Positions 33,925 to 43,572 of a stretch of DNA of 64,000 nt are shown in pieces. Numbering within the stretch: position 1 is the first letter of the stretch; the number at the start of each line of letters is the position of its first letter. Source of the stretch: a beta proteobacterium AAP99 (GTDB taxonomy: Bacteria; Pseudomonadota; Gammaproteobacteria; Burkholderiales; Burkholderiaceae_C); assembly GCA_001295775.1 (NCBI GenBank), contig LJIA01000002.1, positions 248,001 through 312,000 of the forward strand, in the 5' to 3' direction. Made by a program: the position numbers and the translations under genes. The notes beneath the pieces are model-generated. The model saw only the letters and a program-made list of their open reading frames with translations. It was not told the origin of the DNA and ran no database searches.

Positions 33925-34342
33925 GGCATTCGGTGCGAAAGAAGCAGCGTAGCGCTAGGGCCTGCTAACCCGACTTATGCGAGATGCGTTGTGAGTCAAA
34001 AAGGTCATGCACAAGGCGCACTGCGCAGGCAGGTTGCCCTTGCAGGGCGCGCTTGGCCAGAGGCCAAGCCGTTCGCAAGGCATCAAGCGTCCGCAGGGAC
34101 GCTTGATGTCCGTGCTCACCCCTGCCGAGCAAGGACAACGCCGTGCATGGCCTTTTTGGCCACAACCCTACGGGAACCGGCCGCTGGGGCTGGCATGCTG
34201 CGTTGTTCCCCTTGCGCGTATGGACTCAGTGGGGTCAATGCGGCGCTGCGGTGCGCGCCTTGCCTGCCAGCCCCAGTGACCGGTTCGCACTCGCATAAGT
34301 CGGGTTAACAGGCCATTGGCATACTGCGGCCCGGAGGTGAGC
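33925..34342. other. Intergenic region occupied by an inverted-repeat element
   Basis: The ~420 bases between yaeQ and ndh hold almost nothing but the structured element described next. The promoter of yaeQ must be in the first ~35 bases or be provided by the element; the ndh ribosome binding site follows the element directly. Confidence 0.5.
33959..34314. mobile_element. MITE-like element with 25-bp terminal inverted repeats and internal hairpins
   Basis: Left end ggcctgctaacccgacttat then gcgag (33959-33983) is the inverted repeat of ctcgcataagtcgggttaac then aggcc (34290-34314), with one mismatch in 25. The interior is highly structured: gcttggcc/ggccaagc (34051-34069), catcaagcgtcc/ggacgcttgatg (34081-34108), and ctggggctggca (34184-34195)/tgccagccccag (34265-34276) with the nearby aaccgg/ccggtt continuing the stem. 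No open frame of note is inside. It looks like a non-autonomous mobile element; no target-site duplication is clear. Confidence 0.65.
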
Positions 34343-35620
34343 ATGACCCGACCCAGAATCGTGATCATCGGCGCCGGCTTCGGCGGGCTGGCCGCGGCCA
34401 AGGCGCTCAAGAACGCACCCGTGGACGTGACGGTGCTGGACCGCACCAACCACCATCTCTTTCAGCCGCTGCTGTATCAGGTGGCCACGGCAGGCCTGGC
34501 GGCACCTTCCATTGCCGCGCCGATCCGCCACGTGCTGCGCAAGCAGGCCAATACCACGGTGCTGCTGGCCGAGGTGAGCGGTGTCGATGTGGCGGCGCGG
34601 GAGGTGCTGCTGGAGGACGGGGAGCGCGTGCCGTACGACCATCTCATCGTCGCCTCGGGCGCCACGCACAGCTACTTCGGCCGGGACGATTGGGCCGAGC
34701 ACGCGCCGGGCCTGAAGACCCTGGACGACGCCTATGCGATCCGCAGCCGGGTCCTGGCGACCTTTGAGCACGCTGAGCGCTTGACTGACCCCGCGGCGCG
34801 CGCGGCTTGCCTGCGCTTCGTGGTGATCGGCGGTGGCCCCACCGGCGTGGAAATGGCTGGCACGCTGGCCGAGATCGCGCGCCACACCCTGCCCGGCGAG
34901 TTCCGCCGCTTCGACGCCCGCGCCACCGAGGTGCTGCTGCTCGAAGGCGGACCGCGCGTGCTGGCGGCCTACCCGGAAGATCTATCCGAAAGCGCGCGCC
35001 GCCAGCTCGAAAGCCTGGGCGTGCAGGTGCGCCTGAACACCCGCGTCACCGCCATCGATGCGCAGGGCGTGGAAGTGAGTACGCCCGCGGGCAGCGAGCG
35101 CATCGCCACCGGCAACGTGATCTGGGGGGCCGGCGTGAAGGCCAGCCCGCTGGGCAAGGTGCTCGCAGAGGCGACAGGCGCCACACTGGACCGCGCCGGC
35201 CGCGTGCAGGTGCTGCCGGACCTGAGCCTGCCCCTGCACCCGGAGATCAGCGTGATCGGCGATCTGGCCGTGATCGAAAGCAGCGGCAAGCCGGTGCCCG
35301 GCATCGCGCCTGCCGCCAAGCAGATGGGCGTCTGTGCGGCAGCCAATGTGCTCGCACGCCTGGCTGGCCAGCCCGCACGAGCGTTTGCCTACCAGGACTA
35401 CGGCTCCATGGCCACCATCGGCCGGCACCGCGCGATCGCGCAGATCGGCCGCTTCAAGTTCGGTGGCCTGCTGGCGTGGTGGCTCTGGCTGTTTGCGCAC
35501 ATCTTCTTTCTCATCGGCTTTCGCAACCGCATCGCCGTCATGATCGACTGGGCCGCGCAATACTGGACCATGCAGCGGCACGCCCGTATCTTTCTGGCGG
35601 ACGAGAAAAAGCGTCAATAA
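34343..35620 (+). CDS. ndh: Type II NADH dehydrogenase
   Basis: A 425-residue single-subunit NADH:quinone oxidoreductase. The FAD-binding motif is at the N-terminus (RIVIIGAGFGGLAAAKALKN), followed by HHLFQPLLYQVATAGLAAPS, the NADH-binding Rossmann motif CLRFVVIGGGPTGVEMAGTL, the late FAD contact ISVIGDLAVIE and the quinone-side PAAKQMGVCAAANVLARLAG. A C-terminal amphipathic/hydrophobic segment (LLAWWLWLFAHIFFLIGFRN) anchors it to the inner membrane. GGAGGTGAGC before the ATG at 34343 sets the start. Confidence 0.92.
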   Translation: MTRPRIVIIGAGFGGLAAAKALKNAPVDVTVLDRTNHHLFQPLLYQVATAGLAAPSIAAPIRHVLRKQANTTVLLAEVSGVDVAAREVLLEDGERVPYDHLIVASGATHSYFGRDDWAEHAPGLKTLDDAYAIRSRVLATFEHAERLTDPAARAACLRFVVIGGGPTGVEMAGTLAEIARHTLPGEFRRFDARATEVLLLEGGPRVLAAYPEDLSESARRQLESLGVQVRLNTRVTAIDAQGVEVSTPAGSERIATGNVIWGAGVKASPLGKVLAEATGATLDRAGRVQVLPDLSLPLHPEISVIGDLAVIESSGKPVPGIAPAAKQMGVCAAANVLARLAGQPARAFAYQDYGSMATIGRHRAIAQIGRFKFGGLLAWWLWLFAHIFFLIGFRNRIAVMIDWAAQYWTMQRHARIFLADEKKRQ

Positions 35621-35714
35621 CAGCCAAGAAGGTGAATTGCCAAGATGGGCTTCAGAAATGCGGTAACTGGCCTATTTGATCAATGAAAAGTCTATTTTCG
35701 GACTCAAATAAATC

Positions 35715-37319
35715 CTAACGACGGGCCAGCAGATGACGCACCACAGGCGGTGCAGCGCCAATATGGAATCGCTGCACGCTGGCCTGCAGATCGGCATCGG
35801 CCTGGGTGACGCGGTGGTGATGGCGCAGGTGCTCGGCCCAGCTGGGTTCCATGAACAGCTCGGTGAAGTGGCCCGGCGCCTCGGTGTCCTCGAACACCTG
35901 CCAGAACACGGCGCCGTCGCGCCGCCGCTCACCACCTAGCGCGTCGAGCGCAGCCAGAAAGGCTTCGCGCTGTGCCGGCTCGATGCGGTAGTCGATGCTC
36001 ACCATGACGGGCGCGTCGTCTGCTGCGTCCAGCTTCATCGCGGGCTCAGGCCAGTGCATGGACGGTGTGAGGTCGCGCTCGGATTCGGGCATGGGCCGAG
36101 CAAAGGCGATAGCCAGCGCCAGCAGCCCGACACCTGCGGCGGCCAGCAGCGCCACTTGCACGCTCACGTGATCTGCCACTTGACCCCAGATCAGGCTGCC
36201 GGCCGTCATCGCGCCATAGAACACCGTGAGGTAAACCGCCAGCCCGCGGCCGCGCACCCAGTTGGGCAGGACGGTCTGCGCGGCCGTGTTGGCGGTGGTG
36301 AGCACGGCAATCCAGGCCATGCCAGCCAGGCCCAGCGCAACAGCAGCAACGATCTGGTCGCGTACCGTTGCCAGCAGCACCAGTACTGCGATGGTGAGCA
36401 CAGTGCCCAGGCGTAGCGTGGCCTCGGCGCTGATGCGCGCGCGCAGCTTGGGCAGCAGCAGCGCGCCCAGTACAGCGCCAGCGCCAATGCAGGCCAGAAG
36501 AATGCCGTAGTAGCTCGCGCCGCCGCCCAGTTCCTTGCGCGCGATGATCGGCAGCAGCGCCCAATAGCTGCTGGCAAACACGAAGAAGCTGGCGGCGCGC
36601 AGCAAGGTGCGCTTGAGCTCCGGCGCGTTCAGCGCAAAGCGCAGCCCCGTGCGCAGTGCACTGCCGAAGGCTTCCGGCGCTTCGGTGGAAGCGGGCGTGC
36701 TGGCCGCTTTCCACCACAGCAGCGCGGCGATCACGACCACGTAGCTAATCGCATCAATGTAGAAGGCAGCGTGGATCGAGACCGCCGCGATGATCAGCCC
36801 GCCAAGTGCGGGGCCGATGGCGCGGGCCACGTTGAAACCCATGCTGTTCAGCGCAATCGCGTTGCGCAGCTCGCTTTTGGGAACCTGCAGCGGCGTGAGG
36901 CTTTGCAGCACAGGCGTCATGAGCGCCGTGCCGATGCCGCCTACGAGCAAACAGAGCACCAGCAGCGTGGGCGTCATCAGCTTCAGTTGCGTGAGCACGC
37001 CCAGCACCACCGCGACCGCAGCGAGCAGCACGTTTACGCCAATCAGCAGGCGCCGCCGATCGACCAGATCGGCCAGTGCGCCGGCGGGCAGCGAGAGCAG
37101 AAAGATCGGCAGCGTGCCGGCCACCTGCACCAGCGCCACCATCGTGGCGCTGGGCGAGAGCGTGGTCATGAGCCAGCCTGCGCCCACATCGCGCATCCAA
37201 GTGCCGATGTTGCCCAGCAGCATGGCGGTCCACATCACCGCAAAGACCCGATGCCCAAACGGTGACCACGCGCTGGATGCAGCGGCGGCCGGTACAGATG
37301 CGGGTGACGGTCCGGTCAT
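35715..37319 (-). CDS. MFS transporter with C-terminal ABM-like domain
   Basis: A 534-residue transporter of the MFS_3/EntS-like branch. 12 TM helices cover residues ~15-415 (FAVMWTAMLLGNIGTWMRDV, VLLAAVAVVLGVLTQLKL, and so on). The C-terminal ~100 residues form a soluble ferredoxin-like domain (MVSIDYRIEPAQREAFLAAL, FWQVFEDTEAPGHFTELFM) like an antibiotic-biosynthesis-monooxygenase fold, a known fusion in this family. Substrate unknown, possibly a small hydrophobic compound. It follows the amidohydrolase gene after a 19-base gap and may be co-transcribed. Confidence 0.86.
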   Translation of the reverse strand: MTGPSPASVPAAAASSAWSPFGHRVFAVMWTAMLLGNIGTWMRDVGAGWLMTTLSPSATMVALVQVAGTLPIFLLSLPAGALADLVDRRRLLIGVNVLLAAVAVVLGVLTQLKLMTPTLLVLCLLVGGIGTALMTPVLQSLTPLQVPKSELRNAIALNSMGFNVARAIGPALGGLIIAAVSIHAAFYIDAISYVVVIAALLWWKAASTPASTEAPEAFGSALRTGLRFALNAPELKRTLLRAASFFVFASSYWALLPIIARKELGGGASYYGILLACIGAGAVLGALLLPKLRARISAEATLRLGTVLTIAVLVLLATVRDQIVAAVALGLAGMAWIAVLTTANTAAQTVLPNWVRGRGLAVYLTVFYGAMTAGSLIWGQVADHVSVQVALLAAAGVGLLALAIAFARPMPESERDLTPSMHWPEPAMKLDAADDAPVMVSIDYRIEPAQREAFLAALDALGGERRRDGAVFWQVFEDTEAPGHFTELFMEPSWAEHLRHHHRVTQADADLQASVQRFHIGAAPPVVRHLLARR

Positions 37320-37338
37320 GCGCGGTGCTCCGGGGTGC

Positions 37339-39255
37339 TCAGAATGCCCAGCAGGCACAGCCCAGCGCGCCCCAGAAAGCCTTGTCGTCCTGACCGCCGC
37401 CACGACCACCGCCCACTGGCACGCTGCTGTTCCATGATTTGCCGTGCGCATGGCCGTGCACATTGCAGGGCGCGGCGCAGCACAGCGCCGTCATGGCCTT
37501 GCCGATGCGACCATCCTTGCGTGTGAACAGCCCGGCGGCCGGGTTCGGGTTCCAGTGCCCGCCAAAGCGGTTCACAGGGCTCCAGTCCGGGCTGGCCGGG
37601 GGCATCGGGGGCGCCAGCTCGGCAAAGTCACCCTTGCCATGCACCACTTTGCCGTTCATCACGGTGAGTTCGCTGTAGAGGTGGCGAATATCGTCCTCGG
37701 GCACGCTGAAGAAGTCTGCGGACAGGAGCGCGAGGTCAGCGAGCTGGCCCACGGCGATCTGCCCCTTGCGGCCCTCATCGTGGCTGAACCAGGTGTTGGC
37801 GCTCGTCCAGAGCTTCAGGGCCGTATGCCGGTCCAGCAGATTGGCTTCACCGTACATGCGCATGCCCCCCACCGTCTTGCCGGTGACAAGCCACCAGAGG
37901 CTCGTCCAGGGGTTGTAGCTGGCCACGCGGGTGGCATCGGTGCCTGCGCCTACCGGCAGGTCCGCGGCCAACATGCGCGCGATGGGTGGCGTCGCCTCGG
38001 CCGCCTTGGCGCCATAGCGCTGCGCGAAGTATTCGCCCTGGAAGGCCATGCGGTGCTGCACGGCAATGCCACCGCCCAGGGCCTTGATGCGGTCGATGTT
38101 CTTCGGGCTCACGGTCTCGGCGTGATCGAACCACCAGTGCAGGCCGTTGAAGGGGATCTCGCGGTTCACCTGCTCGAATACATCCAGCGCGCGGCTGATG
38201 GTCTCGTCATAGGTGGCGTGCATGCGAAAGGGCCAGCGCTTCTCCACTAGCAGGCGAATCACACCTTCGAGATCCGGCTCCATGTTTGGCGGCATCTCGG
38301 GCCGCGCCTCGCGGAAGTCCTCGAAGTCCGCACCGCTGAACACCAGCATCTCACCGGCCCCGTTGTGGCGGTACGTCTCGCTGCCCGCCAGGGGCGCGAG
38401 CAGGTCGCTCCAGCGCGCAAAGTCCTCGCGCTCGCCACCCTTGTTCTGCGTGAACAGGTTGTAGGCAATGCGTACAGTCAGCTCGTCGGCTTTCGCGAGC
38501 GTGTCGATGATCTGGTAGTCGTCCGGGTAGTTCTGGAAGCCGCCACCGGCGTCGATCACGCTGGTCACGCCGAGGCGGTTGAGCTCTCGCATGAACAGGC
38601 GCGTGGAGTTGATCTGGTCCTCAGGGGCCAGACGCGGACCCTTGGACAGCGTGGCGTACAGGATCATGGCGTTGGGCCGGGCCAGCAGCAGACCGGTCGG
38701 GTTGCCAGCTGCGTCGCGCTGGATCTCGCCGCATGGCGGGTTGGGTGTGTCCTTGGTGTAGCCCACGGCGCGCAGCGCCGCGGCATTGAGCAGCGCGCGG
38801 TCGTACAGATGCAGGATGAACACTGGCGTGTGGGGTGCCACGGTATTGATCTCATCCAGCGTGGGCAGGCGCTTCTCGACAAACTGATGTTCGGTGAAGC
38901 CGCCGACGACACGCACCCACTGCGGGGCGGGCGTGTGATCCACCTGCTCCTTGAGCATGGCCATGGCATCGGCCAGGGAAGTGACGCCCTCCCAGCGCAG
39001 CTCCAGGTTGAAGTTCAGACCGCCGCGGATCAGGTGGATGTGGCTGTCGATCAGCCCCGGGATGGCGCGCTTGCCTTTCGCATCGATCACGCGCGTGCCG
39101 GAGCTGCGGTGGCGCATGACGTCCTGCGCGTCGCCCACAGCGATGAACTGGCCGTCGGCGATCGCAACCGCCTGGGCTTCAGGCTGGGCGCGGTTCATGG
39201 TGGCAATGCGGGCGTTATGGATGATGAGATCGGCAGTTTTGGGCGCGGCGGACAT
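37339..39255 (-). CDS. YtcJ-like metal-dependent amidohydrolase
   Basis: A 638-residue amidohydrolase. The N-terminal beta sandwich and metal motif are MSAAPKTADLIIHNARIATM and AIPGLIDSHIHLIRGGLNFN (HxH), followed by the barrel with HWWFDHAETVSPKNIDRIKA, ADLPVGAGTDATRVASYNPW and a C-terminal closing strand. The last ~70 residues add a Gly/Cys/His-rich tail (TALCCAAPCNVHGHAHGKSW), unusual for the family. Cyclic amide or N-acyl hydrolysis is likely; the substrate is unknown. It lies between MFS and XapX genes that point the same way. Confidence 0.85.
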   Translation of the reverse strand: MSAAPKTADLIIHNARIATMNRAQPEAQAVAIADGQFIAVGDAQDVMRHRSSGTRVIDAKGKRAIPGLIDSHIHLIRGGLNFNLELRWEGVTSLADAMAMLKEQVDHTPAPQWVRVVGGFTEHQFVEKRLPTLDEINTVAPHTPVFILHLYDRALLNAAALRAVGYTKDTPNPPCGEIQRDAAGNPTGLLLARPNAMILYATLSKGPRLAPEDQINSTRLFMRELNRLGVTSVIDAGGGFQNYPDDYQIIDTLAKADELTVRIAYNLFTQNKGGEREDFARWSDLLAPLAGSETYRHNGAGEMLVFSGADFEDFREARPEMPPNMEPDLEGVIRLLVEKRWPFRMHATYDETISRALDVFEQVNREIPFNGLHWWFDHAETVSPKNIDRIKALGGGIAVQHRMAFQGEYFAQRYGAKAAEATPPIARMLAADLPVGAGTDATRVASYNPWTSLWWLVTGKTVGGMRMYGEANLLDRHTALKLWTSANTWFSHDEGRKGQIAVGQLADLALLSADFFSVPEDDIRHLYSELTVMNGKVVHGKGDFAELAPPMPPASPDWSPVNRFGGHWNPNPAAGLFTRKDGRIGKAMTALCCAAPCNVHGHAHGKSWNSSVPVGGGRGGGQDDKAFWGALGCACWAF

Positions 39256-39341
39256 GGGGCACCTGCGAAAACGGTTGAGGGGCTGCGTGCCTGAAGGCGC
39301 GCGCGTCTAGTGGCGCGGCATGTAGTGGCGCGGCATGCGCC

Positions 39342-39617
39342 CTAGGCCTTGGGTGGTTGCGGCGGTTCTGCTGGCTTGCTGGGTTCCTGTGGTGCCACGC
39401 CCGTGATTTTGGGCGTGCATTCCTGCTTGAACCACGCCATGGTGACCGGCTCCCCGGCCATCAGACGCTTGACCGTGGGCACGGCCTGTTCACCAATCAG
39501 CATGCCGAGCAGACCGAGCAGGGCCACCACGGGCGGCGCGGGCGAGCGCACGTTCATCAGTGCGTAGATCACACCGACCAGCAGGCCGGCTCCGAGAGAA
39601 AGCAGATAGACCTTCAT
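39342..39617 (-). CDS. XapX domain membrane protein
   Basis: A 91-residue protein with two hydrophobic segments: MKVYLLSLGAGLLVGVIYAL, then VRSPAPPVVALLGLLGMLIG followed by EQ. This 'RSPAPP..ALLG..GML.GEQ' block defines the XapX domain. A Pro/Ala-rich tail follows. XapX proteins are membrane proteins of unknown role often encoded beside YcaC-like hydrolases, as here. GGAG before 39617 sets the start. Confidence 0.85.
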   Translation of the reverse strand: MKVYLLSLGAGLLVGVIYALMNVRSPAPPVVALLGLLGMLIGEQAVPTVKRLMAGEPVTMAWFKQECTPKITGVAPQEPSKPAEPPQPPKA

Positions 39618-39703
39618 GTCGCACTCCACGTGAACGCATCGAACAACGCAGCGTGCGGTGAGTGAGACCGGTTGGCCCCGCTCACCGCGCCGCGTGCGTT
39701 GGC

Positions 39704-40396
<693 letters not shown>

Positions 40397-40519
40397 GGAG
40401 TGCTCCTGGACGGGAAGTGAGAAGGGGAGTGGGTCTGAAGACTGGGCAACGCGTGTTGTCCATGGCTGGCATTTTGGGTGGGTAAGGTGACGGCCGGTAG
40501 CCCATGAGTTGCCGACTGT

Positions 40520-40540
40520 TTGTATGCTGAATGCAGACAA
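40520..40540. promoter_or_regulatory. Candidate LysR operator
   Basis: Dyad TTGTATGC-TGAAT-GCAGACAA (arms match 7 of 8) in the 243-base region between the leftward ycaC-like gene and the rightward LysR gene. Position and dyad form fit autoregulation and control of the divergent genes by the LysR protein. Confidence 0.4.
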
Positions 40541-40639
40541 TCAACGCGCTGGAAGCGAAGCCACTGCAGGGTTTTGCGCCCTGATAGCGGGTTTTCCCGA
40601 CAATCCCAGTCCGGCGCTCAGTCCCGCAGGAGTCCGTTC

Positions 40640-41623
40640 ATGGATCGCGCAGACCGTTTGCGAACCTTTGTGGAGGCCGCCCGGCTGGGCAGCTTTTCCA
40701 GCGCTGCGCGCAAGCTCGAGCTCACGCGCGACCAGGTCAGCAAGCATGTCGCAGCGCTCGAAGCTGCGCTGGGTGCGCCGCTGTTCGTGCGAACCACTCG
40801 CTCGGTCACCCTGACCAGCGCGGGCGAGACCCTGCTGGTGCGCGCTCAGCACATCATCCGGCTGATGGATGAAGCGCTGTCTGCGGTGAGCGACCTGCGC
40901 GAGGCGCCACGCGGCGCGCTGCGCGTCAACGCGCCCATGTCCTTCGGGCTTGCGTTTGTGTCGCCGCTGATCGGCGCATTTCATGCGGCCTATCCGGAGA
41001 TCGCACTGCGTCTGGAGCTGGACGACCGTTTCGTCGATCCGGCCCGTAGCGGCGCGGACGTGACCCTGCGGATCGCCCACCTCGCCCAGGATCTGGATCT
41101 GATCGCCAGGCCGATTGCGGTTGCGCCGCGCGTGCTCGTCGCGGCGCCGACCTACCTGGAGGCACGCGGCACGCCGCGGCACCCGAGTGAACTCACAGCC
41201 CACGCCTGCCTGCACTACGGTGACCTCGCATTGGGCACGCAGTGGCATTTCGCGCGCGGCGTGGAGACCGCGACACTCACGGCCCGCGGCCCGCTGTGTT
41301 CCAACAATGGCGATGTGCTGCACGAAGCGGCGCGCGCCGGGCTGGGCCTGACAGTGCTCCCGCGCTTCATCGTTCAAGCCAGCATGGCAACCGGGGGCCT
41401 GCATGCGGTGATGGAGGACTGGCGCGTTGCGCCGGAAATCTGCGTCTATGCGCTTTACTCGGCGTCGAGCAAGTCGCTTCCTGCCGTACGAGCATTCGTC
41501 GATTTCATCCAGGCGCGCCTGGCCGACCACTCGGCGCTGGCGCGCGTGCCGGCGTCAGACGCTGTGGTCCATCCGCCAGCCGACGACACAACCGAAACCC
41601 CACCGGGCCTTCCCCCGCCATGA
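40640..41623 (+). CDS. LysR family transcriptional regulator
   Basis: A 327-residue regulator. Winged HTH: DRLRTFVEAARLGSFSSAAR, KLELTRDQVSKHVAALEAAL, GAPLFVRTTRSVTLTSAGET. The effector domain has AAYPEIALRLELDDRFVDPA, RPIAVAPRVLVAAPTYLEAR and SNNGDVLHEAARAGLGLTVL. This is the CrgA/PecT-like subgroup. AGGAG precedes the start at 40640. It is divergent from the ycaC-xapX-amidohydrolase-MFS genes, its probable targets. Confidence 0.9.
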   Translation: MDRADRLRTFVEAARLGSFSSAARKLELTRDQVSKHVAALEAALGAPLFVRTTRSVTLTSAGETLLVRAQHIIRLMDEALSAVSDLREAPRGALRVNAPMSFGLAFVSPLIGAFHAAYPEIALRLELDDRFVDPARSGADVTLRIAHLAQDLDLIARPIAVAPRVLVAAPTYLEARGTPRHPSELTAHACLHYGDLALGTQWHFARGVETATLTARGPLCSNNGDVLHEAARAGLGLTVLPRFIVQASMATGGLHAVMEDWRVAPEICVYALYSASSKSLPAVRAFVDFIQARLADHSALARVPASDAVVHPPADDTTETPPGLPPP

Positions 41624-42300
41624 ACATGCTGTCCACCTGGATCGCCGCGCTGCTGATCGTGCCGGCCACGCTGCTGCCCATCCTGAACCCGCTGAGCAAG
41701 GTGCCCGTGGTGGCAGCCCTGGTGGCCGGTCAGCCGCCTCAGGTTCACCGCCGGCTGGCGCGGCAGGTGGCGGTGAATTGCTGGTTTCTGATGATGGGTT
41801 CCTACCTCATCGGCAGCCATGTGCTGGCCTTCTTCAACCTCTCGCTGGCGGTCGTGCAGCTGGCCGGCGGCATCCTGATTGCCATCACCGGCTGGCGCAT
41901 GCTGTCCGACCAACAGGACGACGCGATCCCGAACGCGGTCGCCTCCACCTGTGAGCAGGGCTGGAGCGAGGAGACGCTCAAGGTGCGCAGCTTCTACCCA
42001 ATCAGCTTCCCGCTGTCGGTAGGCCCGGGCACGATCTCGGCGGCCATCACGCTGGGCGCCAGCACGCCCACGCGGCTGAAGGACTGGCTGCTCACCGTGA
42101 GCGCCGCCGTGCTGGGCGCCTTCATCGTGGTGCTGGCCATCTACCTCTGCTACCGCCACGCCGCGCGCCTCGTGGCGCTGCTCGGGCGGCTTGGCACCAT
42201 CATCGTGCTGCGCTTGTCGGCGTTCATTCTGTTCTGTATCGGCATCGACATCGCCTGGCGCGGGCTGACGCAGTTGCTGGCGGGGTTGTCTGCACTTTGA
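41620..42300 (+). CDS. MarC family membrane protein
   Basis: A 226-residue inner-membrane protein with about six TM helices, matching MarC/UPF0056: LLIVPATLLPILNPLSKVPV, then LAGGILIAITGWRMLSDQQD, RSFYPISFPLSVGPGTISAA and a C-terminal LSAFILFCIGIDIAWRGLTQ. Members were named for the mar locus, but their function is unproven. The start overlaps the LysR stop (ATGA), so it is translationally coupled to it. Confidence 0.87.
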   Translation: MNMLSTWIAALLIVPATLLPILNPLSKVPVVAALVAGQPPQVHRRLARQVAVNCWFLMMGSYLIGSHVLAFFNLSLAVVQLAGGILIAITGWRMLSDQQDDAIPNAVASTCEQGWSEETLKVRSFYPISFPLSVGPGTISAAITLGASTPTRLKDWLLTVSAAVLGAFIVVLAIYLCYRHAARLVALLGRLGTIIVLRLSAFILFCIGIDIAWRGLTQLLAGLSAL

Positions 42301-42322
42301 GGCTAAGTGACCGGAGGTCTTT

Positions 42323-43558
42323 GTGGCGAAGTGGAGAAATGCGGCGGCAGCGGATGCGCTTCTCGGACAGATCAATCAAGTACTAACAGTCTCGCCAAAG
42401 AATGCACAAGGCAAGGAGGGCTTCGCATTGTTGGAGCATGCGTTGCTGCTCGCGAGCTTGGTGCAGATCAGTCCGCAGATCTGTCAAGTGGACTTACGGC
42501 ATTTGGCTCTCCGCACACTTATGGCGTTACCCGACGGCTGCACCGTCGACTCGGCGACGATCATCCGTGAATTGAGCAAGGTGGAATCCGCTTTCCTTAA
42601 GCAACCAAGGCAAAGCTACCGGTTCGTGAGCGTTGTGTCGGTAGCGCCGACGGTTTCGCTGCCTCGCCAACGAATCCAAGACACTGGAATATCGTTTATG
42701 GGTTCGTTGACTGGGAAGCTTTCAAGTTCTCGGAGATCCGCAATTTCGGAGTTCGCACCTAACGGCACGCTTGCTGACAATCCGAGGCACCAGTTTGTTC
42801 TTGCTCGCGTGCATGCGAGAACGCCAGCGGAGGCAGCAGAGTATGGATTGGATGCAATTGACACAGTTCGGGGGATTTGGAATCTCTCCTTGAACCGGAG
42901 CACGCTTATGCGCCTTTCAACAGGGCACTTGCGGCCGATAAATCAATTGTTGCTTGGCCCTGCTCACACCGTTCACGACTCTAGCGGCACACTCGCAGGG
43001 AAGTCTTTGTGGTACGAGGCTGATTACACGCATGAGCGTCAGACATTTTCGAATGCAGCGAAGATGAATCGCGCGTTGAAATACTCAGCAGCCGTGCGCA
43101 AGAAGTTAAACGCATCAAAATACACAAGCGATATGTATGCCGTGCTACGGCGTTACTCACATGCACTTGATTGCGTTGACCTAGGCAAAGCCTTTCTGCA
43201 GTTATGGGGTTTGCTCGAGCAACTGACTGCGACTCAAAGCATGAGCTACGACATAACAATACGGCGTGCGTCTTTCGTGTTCATTGAACAGCCCTATGCG
43301 CGCCTTCGGCTCAGCGTGTTGCGCGACTTTCGGAATGCGAGCGTCCATAGCGGCGAAGAACAGGCTGACATTGAGGCACAGGTGTTTCTCTTAAAGCAGC
43401 ATGTAGAGAGGCTCCTGGAGTTCCACATTGCGCATTGCGACAGATACGCGTCGATAGTGGAAGCGGCAGAGTTTCTCGACAATCCAACATCAAGAGCTGC
43501 AATTGATCAGCGAATTGAGAAGCTGAAGCTAGCTCGGAGGTATGTCGTGAACGCCTAG
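42323..43558 (+). CDS. HEPN-like protein of atypical composition
   Basis: A 411-residue cytoplasmic protein without a recognised full-length family. The C-terminal third resembles the Apea-like HEPN domain: DLGKAFLQLWGLLEQLTATQ and FVFIEQPYARLRLSVLRDF, then R337-N-A-S-V-H342, the R-x4-H pattern of HEPN ribonucleases, and EEQADIEAQVFLLKQHVERL. The N-terminal part is helical with no identified motif. The coding DNA is visibly poorer in G+C than all neighbours (26 of 60 in row 43081-43140). A GTG start is preceded by GGAGG. The composition and motif suggest an acquired RNase-type (possibly defence or toxin) gene. Confidence 0.62.
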   Translation: MAKWRNAAAADALLGQINQVLTVSPKNAQGKEGFALLEHALLLASLVQISPQICQVDLRHLALRTLMALPDGCTVDSATIIRELSKVESAFLKQPRQSYRFVSVVSVAPTVSLPRQRIQDTGISFMGSLTGKLSSSRRSAISEFAPNGTLADNPRHQFVLARVHARTPAEAAEYGLDAIDTVRGIWNLSLNRSTLMRLSTGHLRPINQLLLGPAHTVHDSSGTLAGKSLWYEADYTHERQTFSNAAKMNRALKYSAAVRKKLNASKYTSDMYAVLRRYSHALDCVDLGKAFLQLWGLLEQLTATQSMSYDITIRRASFVFIEQPYARLRLSVLRDFRNASVHSGEEQADIEAQVFLLKQHVERLLEFHIAHCDRYASIVEAAEFLDNPTSRAAIDQRIEKLKLARRYVVNA

Positions 43559-43572
43559 GCTTATTCGCTTGG

